A stretch of 64,000 nucleotides of DNA from an uncultured Stenotrophomonas sp. Its GTDB lineage: Bacteria > Pseudomonadota > Gammaproteobacteria > Xanthomonadales > Xanthomonadaceae. The translations under genes were made by a program, and so were the position numbers. This document shows, one piece after another, positions 43,221 to 51,246 of the stretch. Position 1 is the first letter of the stretch, and each line of letters starts with the position of its first letter. Location: NCBI RefSeq assembly GCF_945952405.1, contig NZ_CAMFIA010000002.1, forward strand, positions 1 to 64,000, read 5' to 3'. Below the pieces are notes generated by a model. It saw nothing but the letters and a program-made list of their open reading frames with translations. It did no database searches and had not been told where the DNA came from.

Positions 43221-44459
43221 ATGTCGCTGTTCTCGCCCCTGGCACTGCCCTCCGGTGCCGTCATCCGCAACCGCATCGCCAAGGCGGCGATGGAGGAAAA
43301 CATGGCCGATGCCGACCACGCGCCCTCGGCCGCGCTGCTGGAGCTGTACCGGCGCTGGGCCGAGGGTGGCGCCGGGCTGATCATCACCGGCAACGTAATG
43401 GTGGACGGGCGCGCGATGACCGGGCCGGGCGGCGTGGTGCTGGAAGACGACCGCCAGCTGGATCGCTTCATCGCCTGGGCCGACACCGCCCGCGCACACG
43501 GCACGCAGCTGTGGATGCAGATCAACCACCCCGGGCGGCAGATGCCGGCCGCGCTCGGCCAGCCGGCGCTGGCACCCTCGGCGGTGCCGCTGGCGATGGG
43601 TGCCCTGTCCCGACAGTTCGCACCGCCACGGGCCATGACCGAGTCCGAGATCGAGGATGTCATCGCGCGCTTCATCCGCAGCGCCGAGCTGGCCGAGCGC
43701 GCAGGCTTCAGCGGCGTGGAGATCCACGCTGCGCATGGCTACCTGCTCAGCCAGTTCCTGTCGCCACTGTCCAACCGCCGCGATGACCGCTGGGGCGGCA
43801 GCCTGCACAACCGCGCGCGCCTGTTGCTGGAGATCGTGCAGGGCGTGCGCGCCACCGTGTCGCCCTCCTTCGCGGTGGCGGTGAAGCTCAACTCCGCCGA
43901 TTTCCAGCGCGGCGGCTTCTCGCCCGAAGATGCACGCGAGGTGGTGCAGATGCTGGCCCCGCTCGGCGTGGACCTGGTCGAACTGTCCGGCGGCAGCTAC
44001 GAGGCGCCGGCGATGACCGGCGCCGCGCGCGACCAGCGCAGCCTGGCCCGCGAGGCCTACTTCCTGGAATTCGCGCGCGGCATCGCAACCGTGGCAACGA
44101 TGCCGCTGATGGTCACCGGCGGCATCCGCCGCCGCGCGGTGGCCGAGCAGGTGCTGGACAGCGGCGTGGCCATGGTGGGTATCGCCACCGCGCTGGCGAT
44201 TGCGCCTGATCTGCCGCAGCAGTGGCAGCAGGGGCGCGACCAGGTGCCTGTGTTGCGCAACATCGACTGGCGCAGCAAGCCGCTGGCGGCCAGTGCGCAC
44301 ATGGCTGCGGTGAAGTACCAGCTCGGGCGACTGAGCCGGCGCCGCCCCACCGCGCCCGGGGTGTCGCCGGTGTGGGCCTTGCTGCTGGCACAGGCGGCAG
44401 CCCGCTGCCGGACCCGCCGCTACAGGCGCTGGATCGGCGCACGCGCGGGGGCGTACTGA
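43221..44459 (+). CDS. NADH:flavin oxidoreductase, Old Yellow Enzyme family
   Basis: A 412-residue FMN TIM-barrel protein. MSLFSPLALPSGAVIRNRIAKAAMEENMADADHAPSA resembles the bacterial group with a Cys-free N-terminal loop; QLWMQINHPGRQMPA, IHAAHGYLLSQFLSPLSNRR and RWGGSLHNRARLLLEIV are OYE/2,4-dienoyl-CoA reductase-like signatures, and LMVTGGIRRR is the phosphate-binding loop. The C-terminal ~55 residues (LSRRRPTAPGVSPVWA) extend past the barrel. Predicted to be induced through the divergent MerR regulator, consistent with electrophile or xenobiotic reduction. Confidence 0.88.
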   Translation: MSLFSPLALPSGAVIRNRIAKAAMEENMADADHAPSAALLELYRRWAEGGAGLIITGNVMVDGRAMTGPGGVVLEDDRQLDRFIAWADTARAHGTQLWMQINHPGRQMPAALGQPALAPSAVPLAMGALSRQFAPPRAMTESEIEDVIARFIRSAELAERAGFSGVEIHAAHGYLLSQFLSPLSNRRDDRWGGSLHNRARLLLEIVQGVRATVSPSFAVAVKLNSADFQRGGFSPEDAREVVQMLAPLGVDLVELSGGSYEAPAMTGAARDQRSLAREAYFLEFARGIATVATMPLMVTGGIRRRAVAEQVLDSGVAMVGIATALAIAPDLPQQWQQGRDQVPVLRNIDWRSKPLAASAHMAAVKYQLGRLSRRRPTAPGVSPVWALLLAQAAARCRTRRYRRWIGARAGAY

Positions 44460-44504
44460 GCCGGCAGGCTTCTCATCGCCGCGGCAATGCCCCACCATCT
44501 GCAG

Positions 44505-44529
44505 GATCAGCGACGCCCCGTCGCTGATC
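44505..44529. other. Hairpin GATCAGCGAC-GCCCC-GTCGCTGATC
   Basis: A perfect 10-bp stem with a 5-base loop, 45 bp after the OYE stop and 22 bp before the next start. It may end the OYE transcript or sit in the leader of the following gene; there is no T-run. Confidence 0.5.
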
Positions 44530-44551
44530 GCAGCAGGCAGAAGGACACGAC

Positions 44552-45028
44552 GTGGCAGCCGCCCCCACCAGGAACCGCGAAAAGCTGCTCGACGACCTGC
44601 TCTCGCTGGGTCGCAACTGGGCGCTGGCGATTGCCATCGCCGGTGCCGGCGCTGCGGTCCACTACAACGAATCGGTCTACGAAGCCGGCCTGTGGCGCGG
44701 CCTGCTGCCCTCGCTCTGCTTCCTGGTCGCGATCATCTGGATCGTGCTCAGCATCATCCGCTTCGACCTGACCATCCAGCAGCATTTCGAGCGCACGCTG
44801 TCACGCTGGCTCAGTCGTTTGCTGTATGTCGTGCTGCTCGGCACTGGCATCACCGCGGTGTTCTTCGTCACCGAACTGGCCGAAAACAACCACATTGCAC
44901 GGATGTGCGACGCAGTAGCCAGCGAGCCGGCCAGCCGCATCCACAGGTCGGCCGAATGCCAACGCCTGTACCAGCACCGGGCGGCATACCGGCAACGGCT
45001 GGAGTCTGCCGAAGGCGAGTTCGACTGA
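44552..45028 (+). CDS. Hypothetical membrane protein
   Basis: A 158-residue protein with three hydrophobic segments (NWALAIAIAGAGAAVHY, LWRGLLPSLCFLVAIIWIVLSI and LLYVVLLGTGITAVFFVTEL) and a hydrophilic C-terminus with two Cys (RMCDAV, AECQRLYQ). The GTG start has AAGGA six bases upstream. No family recognised. Confidence 0.65.
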   Translation: MAAAPTRNREKLLDDLLSLGRNWALAIAIAGAGAAVHYNESVYEAGLWRGLLPSLCFLVAIIWIVLSIIRFDLTIQQHFERTLSRWLSRLLYVVLLGTGITAVFFVTELAENNHIARMCDAVASEPASRIHRSAECQRLYQHRAAYRQRLESAEGEFD

Positions 45029-45122
45029 GCCACGCCGCGCGCACGCGAAGAACACACGGCGTGGATATGGCTTCGGGCAAAGTGCTGCGGACGTCCCATC
45101 AGCCGCTGCTCCCTCACCCGCC

Positions 45123-45392
45123 ATGCTGCTCCCTCGCGCCCCTGCCCGCCACGATGCCATTGCCCTGCAGGCCGGCGTCCTCGGCAGCGTGCTGGGCGTG
45201 GCGTTGTTCAAGGCCATCGCACTGTCGGTGCTGACCAATGGCTCGCTGATGGCGACCGGCGCGTGGCTGCTGGCCTGCGTGCTGCTCGCCGCCTGGGCGT
45301 TGGCGGCAGGCCTGGCCTGCCTCGCCTTGAGCCGCCGCGTGTTCATGCTGATGCTGGCGCTGTGCGCGGTGCTGATGGTCTGCATTGCCTGA
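45123..45392 (+). CDS. Hypothetical small membrane protein
   Basis: An 89-residue protein, almost entirely hydrophobic, with about three transmembrane segments (LGSVLGVALFKAIALSVL; LMATGAWLLACVLLAAWALA; FMLMLALCAVLMVCIA). There is no clear Shine-Dalgarno and the start is uncertain. Codon use is typical of the neighbourhood. Function unknown. Confidence 0.5.
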   Translation: MLLPRAPARHDAIALQAGVLGSVLGVALFKAIALSVLTNGSLMATGAWLLACVLLAAWALAAGLACLALSRRVFMLMLALCAVLMVCIA

Positions 45393-45517
45393 GGGCAGCA
45401 AGCGCCGGACTATCCCGCAAATGTTACAGAATAACAAGTGAGGTCGGTTGGATTGTGCGTGCCCGCTGTCACGGATTTGAATGCCTTGGCCAGCCCGGCA
45501 TCCCCTCGAGACCGTCC

Positions 45518-45763
45518 ATGAACCTGCACGCCCTGCCCCGCATCTCCGTTGCCGTGTTTGCGCTGGCATCACTCGGCGCCTGTGCCACCTATGACGACAG
45601 CGCCATGCACCCCGCCTGCCAGGAGTCGCCGCTGCTGAAGGACCTGCCACGCGAGGTGGCCGCCCGCGAGAGCCGCTGCAACAAGGGCATGGACGTGTGG
45701 TCGAGCGAGCGCAAGGGCAGCGACACGCCGCTGGACCTGAGCGGCAAGAAGAAGGAGCTGTAA
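45518..45763 (+). CDS. Small lipoprotein, unknown function
   Basis: An 81-residue predicted lipoprotein: signal RISVAVFALASLGACATYDD with lipobox LGAC, then a short charged mature part with a Cys pair (HPACQES, ESRCNKG) ending in KKKEL. A motif TGTTACAGAATAA lies about 85 bp upstream (45422-45434). Confidence 0.65.
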   Translation: MNLHALPRISVAVFALASLGACATYDDSAMHPACQESPLLKDLPREVAARESRCNKGMDVWSSERKGSDTPLDLSGKKKEL

Positions 45764-45808
45764 CCGCCGCCGGCGCAGCCTGCATCGACGGCGCCGGTGC
45801 CCTGCGGC

Positions 45809-47338
45809 TCAGACCGCGATCGGGGTTGCAAACCAGCGCTGCATCGCTTCAGCCAGCCCGGCGTCGTCGCCACCGGCATCGCAGGCCCAGGCGACGATGC
45901 CGTCCGGACGCACCAGGACCGCGCCCAGCCCCAGCGTTTCCTCCGCCGCTTGCCGGATGCAGACCACCCGTCGCGGGCATGCATCGCTGAGCGCGCGCAG
46001 CGAGGGCGCCGCGTCGAACACCAGCAGCATGCCCTGGCCTGCGCGCAGCAGCTCGCCCATGCGGCGGCCGTCGACCAGCTGGAAGTCCGGCACGCTGCGG
46101 CCGACCAGCGGATGCCCCGGCCCAAGCTCCTGCTGCTGCGAAACGCCCCAGACCCGTTCGGCCAGGTAGGTGGCGCCATCGCGGGTGGCGGCCAGATCGG
46201 CCATGACCGCCGCCAGCGCACGCGAGCCTGCGTCCGGGCGCATCAGCGCCACCTGTGCACGCGACCAGTCCAGCACCTTCGCGCCGATCGGATGGCGCTC
46301 GGCCTGGTAGCTGTCCAGCAATGCCTCGTCGGCATCGCCGCATACCACCGCGGCCAGCTTCCAGCCGAGATTCATCGCATCGCCGATCCCCAGGTTCAGG
46401 CCCTGGCCGCCCAGCGGTGAATGCATGTGCGCCGCATCACCGGCCAGCAGCACGCGGCCGTTGCGATACGCCGTCGCCTGGCGTGCGGCGTCGGTCCACG
46501 TGGTGGACAGATGCAACGCGGTGATCGTTGCGTCGCGGCCGGACACGCGTCGCAGCAGCGCTTGTGCTCCCTCCCGGTCGAGCGGTGTGCGATGGCCCGC
46601 GCCGCCATCGAAATCGGCCAGCGCCAGCACTCCGGGCGGATTGAAATTGCACATGCCCTGCCCGGTGTACTGCCGGCCCGGCGTGAGCACCGACGGGTCG
46701 GCCAGTTCGACCCGCAACGAGTGCCCGGTGAACTCCGGGGCCGTCCCGGCAAAGGTGAACCCCGATTGCTTGCGTACCGTGCTGCGGGCGCCATCGCAGC
46801 CGACCAGCCAGCGGCCATGCACCGTGCCGCAGGCGGTCTCGATCACGACCTGATCGTCATCCGCCTGCAGCGCCTGCACCGCGCAACCGCGATCGATGCG
46901 CACGCCAAGCCGGGTCGCCCGCTCGCTCAGTACCGCCTCAAGCGCCTGCAGCTCGATCGCCATCTGGGTGGCCGCCGGCGTCGGCAGCCGCCACTGCCAA
47001 CGGCCATCGTCGACAGTGTCCAGCGCGAACGGAATGCCGGCAAAGTGGCCGCCCAGCGGGCGGGGTTGCGCCAGCCAATGGGCGGTACCGGGCGGCGGGG
47101 CGCCCTTGTCCGGCTTCAGCACCTGGTTCGCGGCGACCGCTTCCAGCAGGCCACGCCTGTGCAGCGCCTCCAGGGTGGGCGCGTTCAGGCCGCGCAGGCC
47201 AAACGGCAGGCGCTTCAGCGGTGACTCGGCCGACTCCGCCTGTTCCAGCACGCGCACCGAACACCCGGCCTGGGCCAGCTCGCAGGACAGGAACAGGCCC
47301 ACCGGGCCAGCCCCGGCAATGACGACGTCGTACAGCAT
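45809..47338 (-). CDS. FAD-dependent aromatic monooxygenase
   Basis: A 509-residue class A flavoprotein hydroxylase. DVVIAGAGPVGLFLSCELAQAG is the N-terminal Rossmann GxGxxG, VGCDGARSTVRKQSG is the DG motif near residues 168-182, and GDAAHMHSPLGGQGLNLGIGDA is the second FAD-binding GD motif. The C-terminal ~130 residues resemble the thioredoxin-like domain of phenol or polyketide hydroxylases. The ATG has AAGGA seven bases upstream. It is divergent from a TetR gene with a palindromic operator between, suggesting induction by an aromatic compound. Confidence 0.9.
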   Translation of the reverse strand: MLYDVVIAGAGPVGLFLSCELAQAGCSVRVLEQAESAESPLKRLPFGLRGLNAPTLEALHRRGLLEAVAANQVLKPDKGAPPPGTAHWLAQPRPLGGHFAGIPFALDTVDDGRWQWRLPTPAATQMAIELQALEAVLSERATRLGVRIDRGCAVQALQADDDQVVIETACGTVHGRWLVGCDGARSTVRKQSGFTFAGTAPEFTGHSLRVELADPSVLTPGRQYTGQGMCNFNPPGVLALADFDGGAGHRTPLDREGAQALLRRVSGRDATITALHLSTTWTDAARQATAYRNGRVLLAGDAAHMHSPLGGQGLNLGIGDAMNLGWKLAAVVCGDADEALLDSYQAERHPIGAKVLDWSRAQVALMRPDAGSRALAAVMADLAATRDGATYLAERVWGVSQQQELGPGHPLVGRSVPDFQLVDGRRMGELLRAGQGMLLVFDAAPSLRALSDACPRRVVCIRQAAEETLGLGAVLVRPDGIVAWACDAGGDDAGLAEAMQRWFATPIAV

Positions 47339-47384
47339 GGGAATTCCTTGTGAGCCCCGGGTCGGCGCTCTGGTGGCGGCAATG

Positions 47385-47399
47385 TTACACTCGGTGTAC
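47385..47399. promoter_or_regulatory. Predicted TetR operator TACAC-TCG-GTGTA
   Basis: A perfect 5-bp inverted repeat TACAC-TCG-GTGTA (47386-47398), 48 bp upstream of the monooxygenase start and 23 bp upstream of the tetR start. Placement in the 82-bp shared promoter region makes repression of both genes by the TetR protein likely. Confidence 0.65.
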
Positions 47400-47420
47400 G
47401 TTTCCACAAGTGAACCGCCG

Positions 47421-48062
47421 ATGACACCGCCGCCAGGCCGCCGCGAGCAGCGCAAGGCCGAGACCCGACAAGCGATTTCGGACGTCGCCACCGAGCTGAT
47501 CATCCGGCGCGGCTTCGAGGCCGTGTCCATGTCGGAAATCGCGGAAGCCGCCGGGGTTTCGCGCAAGACCGTCTTCAACTACTTCGCCAGCAAGGAAGAC
47601 CTGGTCTTCGACCGCGACGAAGAAGCCCGGGCGCTGCTGCGCGAGGGCATGGCAGCGCGGACCCGCATGCCGCCGCTGGCCGCCTTCCAGTCGCTGGTAC
47701 GCGACCTGCTGGATGGCGGCCATCCCCTGCTGCGGATCAATGCCGGCGCAGCGGCGTTCTGGGCCACCGTGGCCGCCAGCCCGGTGCTGGTGGCTCATGC
47801 GCGGCGGCTGCAGGCCCAGTTGAGCGACGACCTCGCACAGCTGATGGCCGACGCCGCGGGACAACCGGCACAGGATGCCGAGGCACGCATGGGCGCGACC
47901 ATGCTGCTGGCGTCGATGGTGGCCGCCTATGAGAAAGGCCTGGCGGCCCAGCGAAACGGCGAAGACCCGCGCGAAGCCATGCAGCAGCTGATCGTGCGCG
48001 GCGGTACCGGCGTGCTGGTGGCACTGGCAGGTACGCCGTACACGAACCCTGCAAGCCGTTAA
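47421..48062 (+). CDS. TetR family transcriptional regulator
   Basis: A 213-residue regulator. TRQAISDVATELIIRRGFEAVSMSEIAEAAGVSRKTVFNYFASKEDLVF is the N-terminal helix-turn-helix; the C-terminal ligand domain has FWATVAASPVLVAHARRLQA. Ligand unknown, but the divergent monooxygenase suggests an aromatic or polyketide-like inducer. The first ATG is accepted; it overlaps no other gene. Confidence 0.9.
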   Translation: MTPPPGRREQRKAETRQAISDVATELIIRRGFEAVSMSEIAEAAGVSRKTVFNYFASKEDLVFDRDEEARALLREGMAARTRMPPLAAFQSLVRDLLDGGHPLLRINAGAAAFWATVAASPVLVAHARRLQAQLSDDLAQLMADAAGQPAQDAEARMGATMLLASMVAAYEKGLAAQRNGEDPREAMQQLIVRGGTGVLVALAGTPYTNPASR

Positions 48063-48221
48063 AGCCGAAGATCACCGGGGGAGCGCGCCAACAGTTCCCT
48101 TTGCCTCACCTGCAAGCACACCTCGCTTTCTGCGAAGCAGCAGGAAGGCAACCCGCCTCAATTCAGGTATTCTTGCGCGCAGTCAGCCAGGGCAGCAGCC
48201 GGCGCCGCCCGCCGCGGATTT

Positions 48222-48265
48222 AGTGCTATGCGAGCGGTGCAGAAGTGCTATGCGAGCGTTGCAGA
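48222..48265. repeat. Tandem duplication of a 22-bp sequence
   Basis: Two adjacent copies beginning AGTGCTATGCGAGCG differ at a single base (GGTGCAGA versus GTTGCAGA). They lie about 50 bp upstream of the lipoprotein start at 48317, within its likely promoter or leader. Nothing else is seen in 48063-48316. Confidence 0.75.
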
Positions 48266-48316
48266 CCCGCACACGATTCACCATGGATGTTCCAACGCAA
48301 TCACAGGGGAAAATGG

Positions 48317-48883
48317 ATGAAGAAGTTCCTGTTCGCAGCGATCATCGCTGTGTCGCTGGTCGGTTGCACCACCAATCCGCCGCTCAATTTCTCGGTACCG
48401 AACGTCGGAGTCAGCAGCAAGAAGATCAATGGAGAACTGAGATCACTGACCGTCACGCTGGCTCGTCCAGATGAGGCAAAGGGCAAGATTCCGGCAGAAG
48501 CCCAGCACGAAGTTCCGCAGATGTGGCAGAACGCGCTGACCGAAGCGCTGAACAAGATGGCGATATTCCGCGACGACGCGCCGGTAAAGCTGAGCCTGTC
48601 GGTGAAGATCCTGGCCATCGACATCCCGAATTTCGGTGCATCAATGACCACCAAGACGATCGCACGCTACGAGCTGATCGACCGCGCGACCGGCAGCATC
48701 GTCTATACGCAGGACGTCAGCGCCTCCGGCGAAGTTCCGTTCAACTACGCTTTCGTCGGCATCATCCGTGCCCGCGAATCGATCAGTCGCTCGGCACAGA
48801 ACAACATTGCTCAGTTCCTGCAGGCCCTGGAAACTGTGGACGTATCCAAGCCGATGTTCCCCAACAAGCAGGAAGCACCGTGA
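48317..48883 (+). CDS. Predicted lipoprotein, unknown function
   Basis: A 188-residue lipoprotein: signal KKFLFAAIIAVSLVGCTTNP with lipobox LVGC. The mature part has SLTVTLARPDEAKGKIPAEA, VPQMWQNALTEALNKMAIF and a beta-rich segment (LSLSVKILAIDIPNFGASMT; YELIDRATGSIVYTQDVSAS), reminiscent of periplasmic lipoproteins with a YajG-like fold, but no family is assigned. It overlaps the next gene by 4 bp (GTGA). Confidence 0.75.
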   Translation: MKKFLFAAIIAVSLVGCTTNPPLNFSVPNVGVSSKKINGELRSLTVTLARPDEAKGKIPAEAQHEVPQMWQNALTEALNKMAIFRDDAPVKLSLSVKILAIDIPNFGASMTTKTIARYELIDRATGSIVYTQDVSASGEVPFNYAFVGIIRARESISRSAQNNIAQFLQALETVDVSKPMFPNKQEAP

Positions 48884-49350
48884 AGTGCCTGCTACTGACC
48901 GCATCGGTTGCCGTGATGCTGACGGCCTGCGCACCCAACGTACGCACGGACAGCTATTCCATCGGTTCGGTGGGACAGGTCAACCGCACTGTAAGCGGCA
49001 CAGTCATCAGCGTTCGTGCCGTCAGTATTGACGGCTCACAGGGAGGTGGCGCAGTTGCCGGAGCGGCCGCCGGCGGCGTGGCCGGATCCACCATCGGGGG
49101 CAGTGACCAGGCAGCGGCCATCGGTGCCATCGGCGGCCTTGTGGCAGGGGCCATTGCTGGCGCCGCTTCCGAACGCGCACTCTCGCAGGCCAAAGGCCTC
49201 GAATATGTGGTGCAGACGGACAACGGGAATCTGATGACAGTCGTGCAAGGCCCGGATCCGGTATTCAGTACCGGCATGCGGGTGCTGGTGCTGTATGGGT
49301 CACCTTCGCGGATCATTGCCGATCCCCGCCCCCCTAAGGCGGCCCCCTAG
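48880..49350 (+). CDS. Glycine-zipper lipoprotein (SlyB/Pcp-like)
   Basis: A 156-residue lipoprotein: signal KCLLLTASVAVMLTACAPNV with lipobox LTAC. VRAVSIDGSQGGGAVAGAAAGG and GSTIGGSDQAAAIGAIGGLVAGAIAGA form a glycine-zipper membrane region, followed by a beta domain ending RVLVLYGSPSRI. This is the layout of SlyB and Pcp outer-membrane lipoproteins (17 kDa surface antigen type), which react to envelope stress in other bacteria. The GTG start overlaps the preceding stop. Confidence 0.85.
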   Translation: MKCLLLTASVAVMLTACAPNVRTDSYSIGSVGQVNRTVSGTVISVRAVSIDGSQGGGAVAGAAAGGVAGSTIGGSDQAAAIGAIGGLVAGAIAGAASERALSQAKGLEYVVQTDNGNLMTVVQGPDPVFSTGMRVLVLYGSPSRIIADPRPPKAAP

Positions 49351-49358
49351 GCCCGTGA

Positions 49359-49378
49359 ATGCCCCTTCCGAGGGGCAT
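49359..49378 (+). terminator. Hairpin terminator after the SlyB-like gene
   Basis: ATGCCCCT-TCCG-AGGGGCAT, 8-bp perfect stem, 8 bp beyond the stop codon. No T-run follows, so strength is uncertain. Confidence 0.5.
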
Positions 49379-49397
49379 CTCCTGACACGGAGTGAAT

Positions 49398-49644
49398 TCA
49401 TCCCACCCTCAACGCAGGATTCCCGCGCTCTTGCATCTCGATCTCCTGCGGAGGCTGCACGACCGCCGGCAGCGAATCCAAGCTCGCCGCCTCCATCTGC
49501 TGCAGCGACTGGCCACGGTGCAATCTGGGTGCCCAGAGGGTTGGCAGGAATGCGAAAGGTCGTCGGCCCCAGCTTCACATCCACGGAGGCATCGGTGTAG
49601 GTGTGGCCGTTGAGGGTACGGCGGGCCTGCGTCGCGCCGGACAT
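49398..49644 (-). pseudogene. Frameshifted small gene of unknown function
   Basis: A strong AAGGAAAT site seven bases before ATG 49644 opens a frame reading MSGATQARRTLNGHTYTDAS, then VDVKLGPTTFRIPANPLGTQ. Around IAP (~49518) high-GC third-position codon use jumps to another frame, which continues GQSLQQMEAASLDSLPAVVQ, PPQEIEMQERGNPALRVG and stops at 49398-49400. Removing one C from GCACCGTGG would join the two into an 81-residue protein. The frame as given runs on to 49300 (114 aa) with poor codon use. No family recognised. Confidence 0.5.
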
Positions 49645-49936
49645 GGTGGATTTCCTTTCGCTTTCGGTGGACGGCGACCTCGCGCGGCCACTTGCACTCC
49701 CAGCGACGGCAAGTGCGAGTAGCCGGCACCACCGGAACGAGATCAGCTGCACAGGGCGCGCTGCATTACAGCGTTCGCGGCCACCAGATTCAGATGGACG
49801 GCCAGCAGACAGTAAAAAATAAATCGTCCCGATACCGGAAATCCCCTCGCAGTAGCGAGAACAGTACGTGTTGAATGCGTCAGTTTCTCGCGTTAGCCTC
49901 CGAGGTGCCCAAGGAGGGCTATCAACGGAGTGAAGC

Positions 49937-50134
49937 ATGAAGATTGGATTCAAGCTGTCTGTTGCTATTGCGGCTGCTGCACTGACCCTGGGAGTCGGCA
50001 GTGCCTCCGCGCAGTCCCGCTGTACGCCGTGCTACACCGCCTACGACGCCTGCCTGGCGGCGGGTAATGGCGAGAACGTGTGCTATCCGTCGTTTGCCCG
50101 TTGCCTGAGAAACAGCGGCTGCACCATCCCGTAA
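49937..50134 (+). CDS. Small cysteine-rich exported protein
   Basis: A 65-residue precursor with signal FKLSVAIAAAALTLGVGSAS-AQ and a ~40-residue mature part holding six cysteines (SRCTPCYTAYDACLAAGNGE, NVCYPSFARCLRNSGCTIP). Three disulphides are likely. GGAG precedes the ATG by six bases. Function unknown: it could be a small toxin, adhesin or signalling protein, but nothing distinguishes these. Confidence 0.75.
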   Translation: MKIGFKLSVAIAAAALTLGVGSASAQSRCTPCYTAYDACLAAGNGENVCYPSFARCLRNSGCTIP

Positions 50135-50156
50135 CTCACGCGCTGGCGTGATGTGG

Positions 50157-50180
50157 GCCAGCCCTCGGTTGAGGGCTGGC
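50157..50180 (+). terminator. Hairpin after the Cys-rich gene
   Basis: GCCAGCCCTC-GGTT-GAGGGCTGGC, a perfect 10-bp stem 22 bp after the stop codon. No T-run. No further gene is seen between 50135 and 50404. Confidence 0.55.
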
Positions 50181-50404
50181 ACTGCTGCATCGAATACCCT
50201 GCAGCAGCGTCAGGCATAGCAGATAATTTCCCGCGCTCCGAGCCACATCGGCAATTTCAGGCCGACCCGGAGTACGGCAACGCGGTACTGTTTCCATGCT
50301 GCAGCGAATGGTGAACGCGCCGTGAAACATCGTGGACGGCAGTGACCTTGCCGCGCATCAGCTCGCATACGCTCGGGTTCCCACCGCCCACCTGGATACC
50401 CGAC

Positions 50405-50734
50405 ATGCCAATGACCGCATTCGCGCTTGCCGCCGCCCTTTCAGGCCTGCCCGACATCGGCTGGGAACGCGATCGCGCCGAGGACGCGCACCAGCTCATG
50501 CTGTGCCAGATCCACCGCGATGAACTGATGCAGGACGGCCAGAAAAAGGACAGCTACAAGCGCGCCCAGGCCGTCTGCGATCTGCTGGCGCGGGAATACA
50601 AGGAAAAGTGGGACTTCGATGCGCAGGATGCACTGGCAGCATCGGCGATGGATCTGGATGAACGGGTCCGGCGTGGCGACCTTGTCGAGGTTCCTCCCAC
50701 CGCAGAGGAGCTGAAGAAGTTCGCTTTCGATTGA
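50405..50734 (+). CDS. Hypothetical protein
   Basis: A 109-residue protein with a mild N-terminal hydrophobic segment (TAFALAAALSGLPDIGWERD) and a charged helical remainder (MLCQIHRDELMQDGQKKDSY; AVCDLLAREYKEKWDFDAQD). An upstream GTG at 50342 would add 21 residues without hydrophobic character. No family recognised. Confidence 0.55.
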   Translation: MPMTAFALAAALSGLPDIGWERDRAEDAHQLMLCQIHRDELMQDGQKKDSYKRAQAVCDLLAREYKEKWDFDAQDALAASAMDLDERVRRGDLVEVPPTAEELKKFAFD

Positions 50735-50742
50735 ATTCCCAT

Positions 50743-50767
50743 GACCGGCCACGACAGGTGGCCGGTC
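50743..50767 (+). terminator. Hairpin terminator-like element
   Basis: GACCGGCCAC-GACAG-GTGGCCGGTC, perfect 10-bp stem, 8 bp after the preceding stop codon. Confidence 0.6.
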
Positions 50768-50840
50768 AGGCGCGCCTGTTTCGCGGATGAAACGAACCGC
50801 CGGTGAGGCGCGTGACGCGATGGATCCTGCCGGTCGCAGG

Positions 50841-51047
50841 TCATTTCTCCTTCTGGAAATCCAGACCCAGATAGGAGAACACCGTGCCGTCGCCATCCGC
50901 TGCAAAGATGATCGAATCCCCCGTCATGCTGGGCCCCAGCACACCTGTTCTCGTCTCATCGGGACCATCGGGAACAAGCGGATAGGTGAAAACACCGGTG
51001 CTGCAACCAACCCGAAGTACGGGCAATCCATTCTCCTGCAGCGCCAC
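50841..51047 (-). CDS. Short hypothetical ORF, possibly a gene remnant
   Basis: Sixty-eight codons from a GTG, including VLRVGCSTGVFTYPLVPDGP, GPSMTGDSIIFAADGDGTVF and ending SYLGLDFQKEK. Codon use is fair, but the start has no ribosome site and the protein lacks a beginning that looks native, so it may be the 3' part of a decayed gene whose 5' part is missing. Confidence 0.35.
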   Translation of the reverse strand: MALQENGLPVLRVGCSTGVFTYPLVPDGPDETRTGVLGPSMTGDSIIFAADGDGTVFSYLGLDFQKEK

Positions 51048-51246
51048 CTAGAACATGGTATGCCGCCAGAGGAATCGGAGCATGACCCGCCCTTCCGAAG
51101 GGCTGCTCGCCCACCACCTGCCAACCGTGGGATTGCGTCCGCGATCAGTGCTCGAACACCATTTTCTGGACCGGAGTGATCGGCGATAATGTCTCCCGCA
51201 TCGAGCGGATCGCTCGTTTCAGTTGAATGGACATCAGGGGAAAGGG

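Noticed and set aside
45443-45517. Upstream extension of the small lipoprotein
   Set aside because: The lipobox signal fits only the ATG at 45518; earlier codons would bury the signal peptide.
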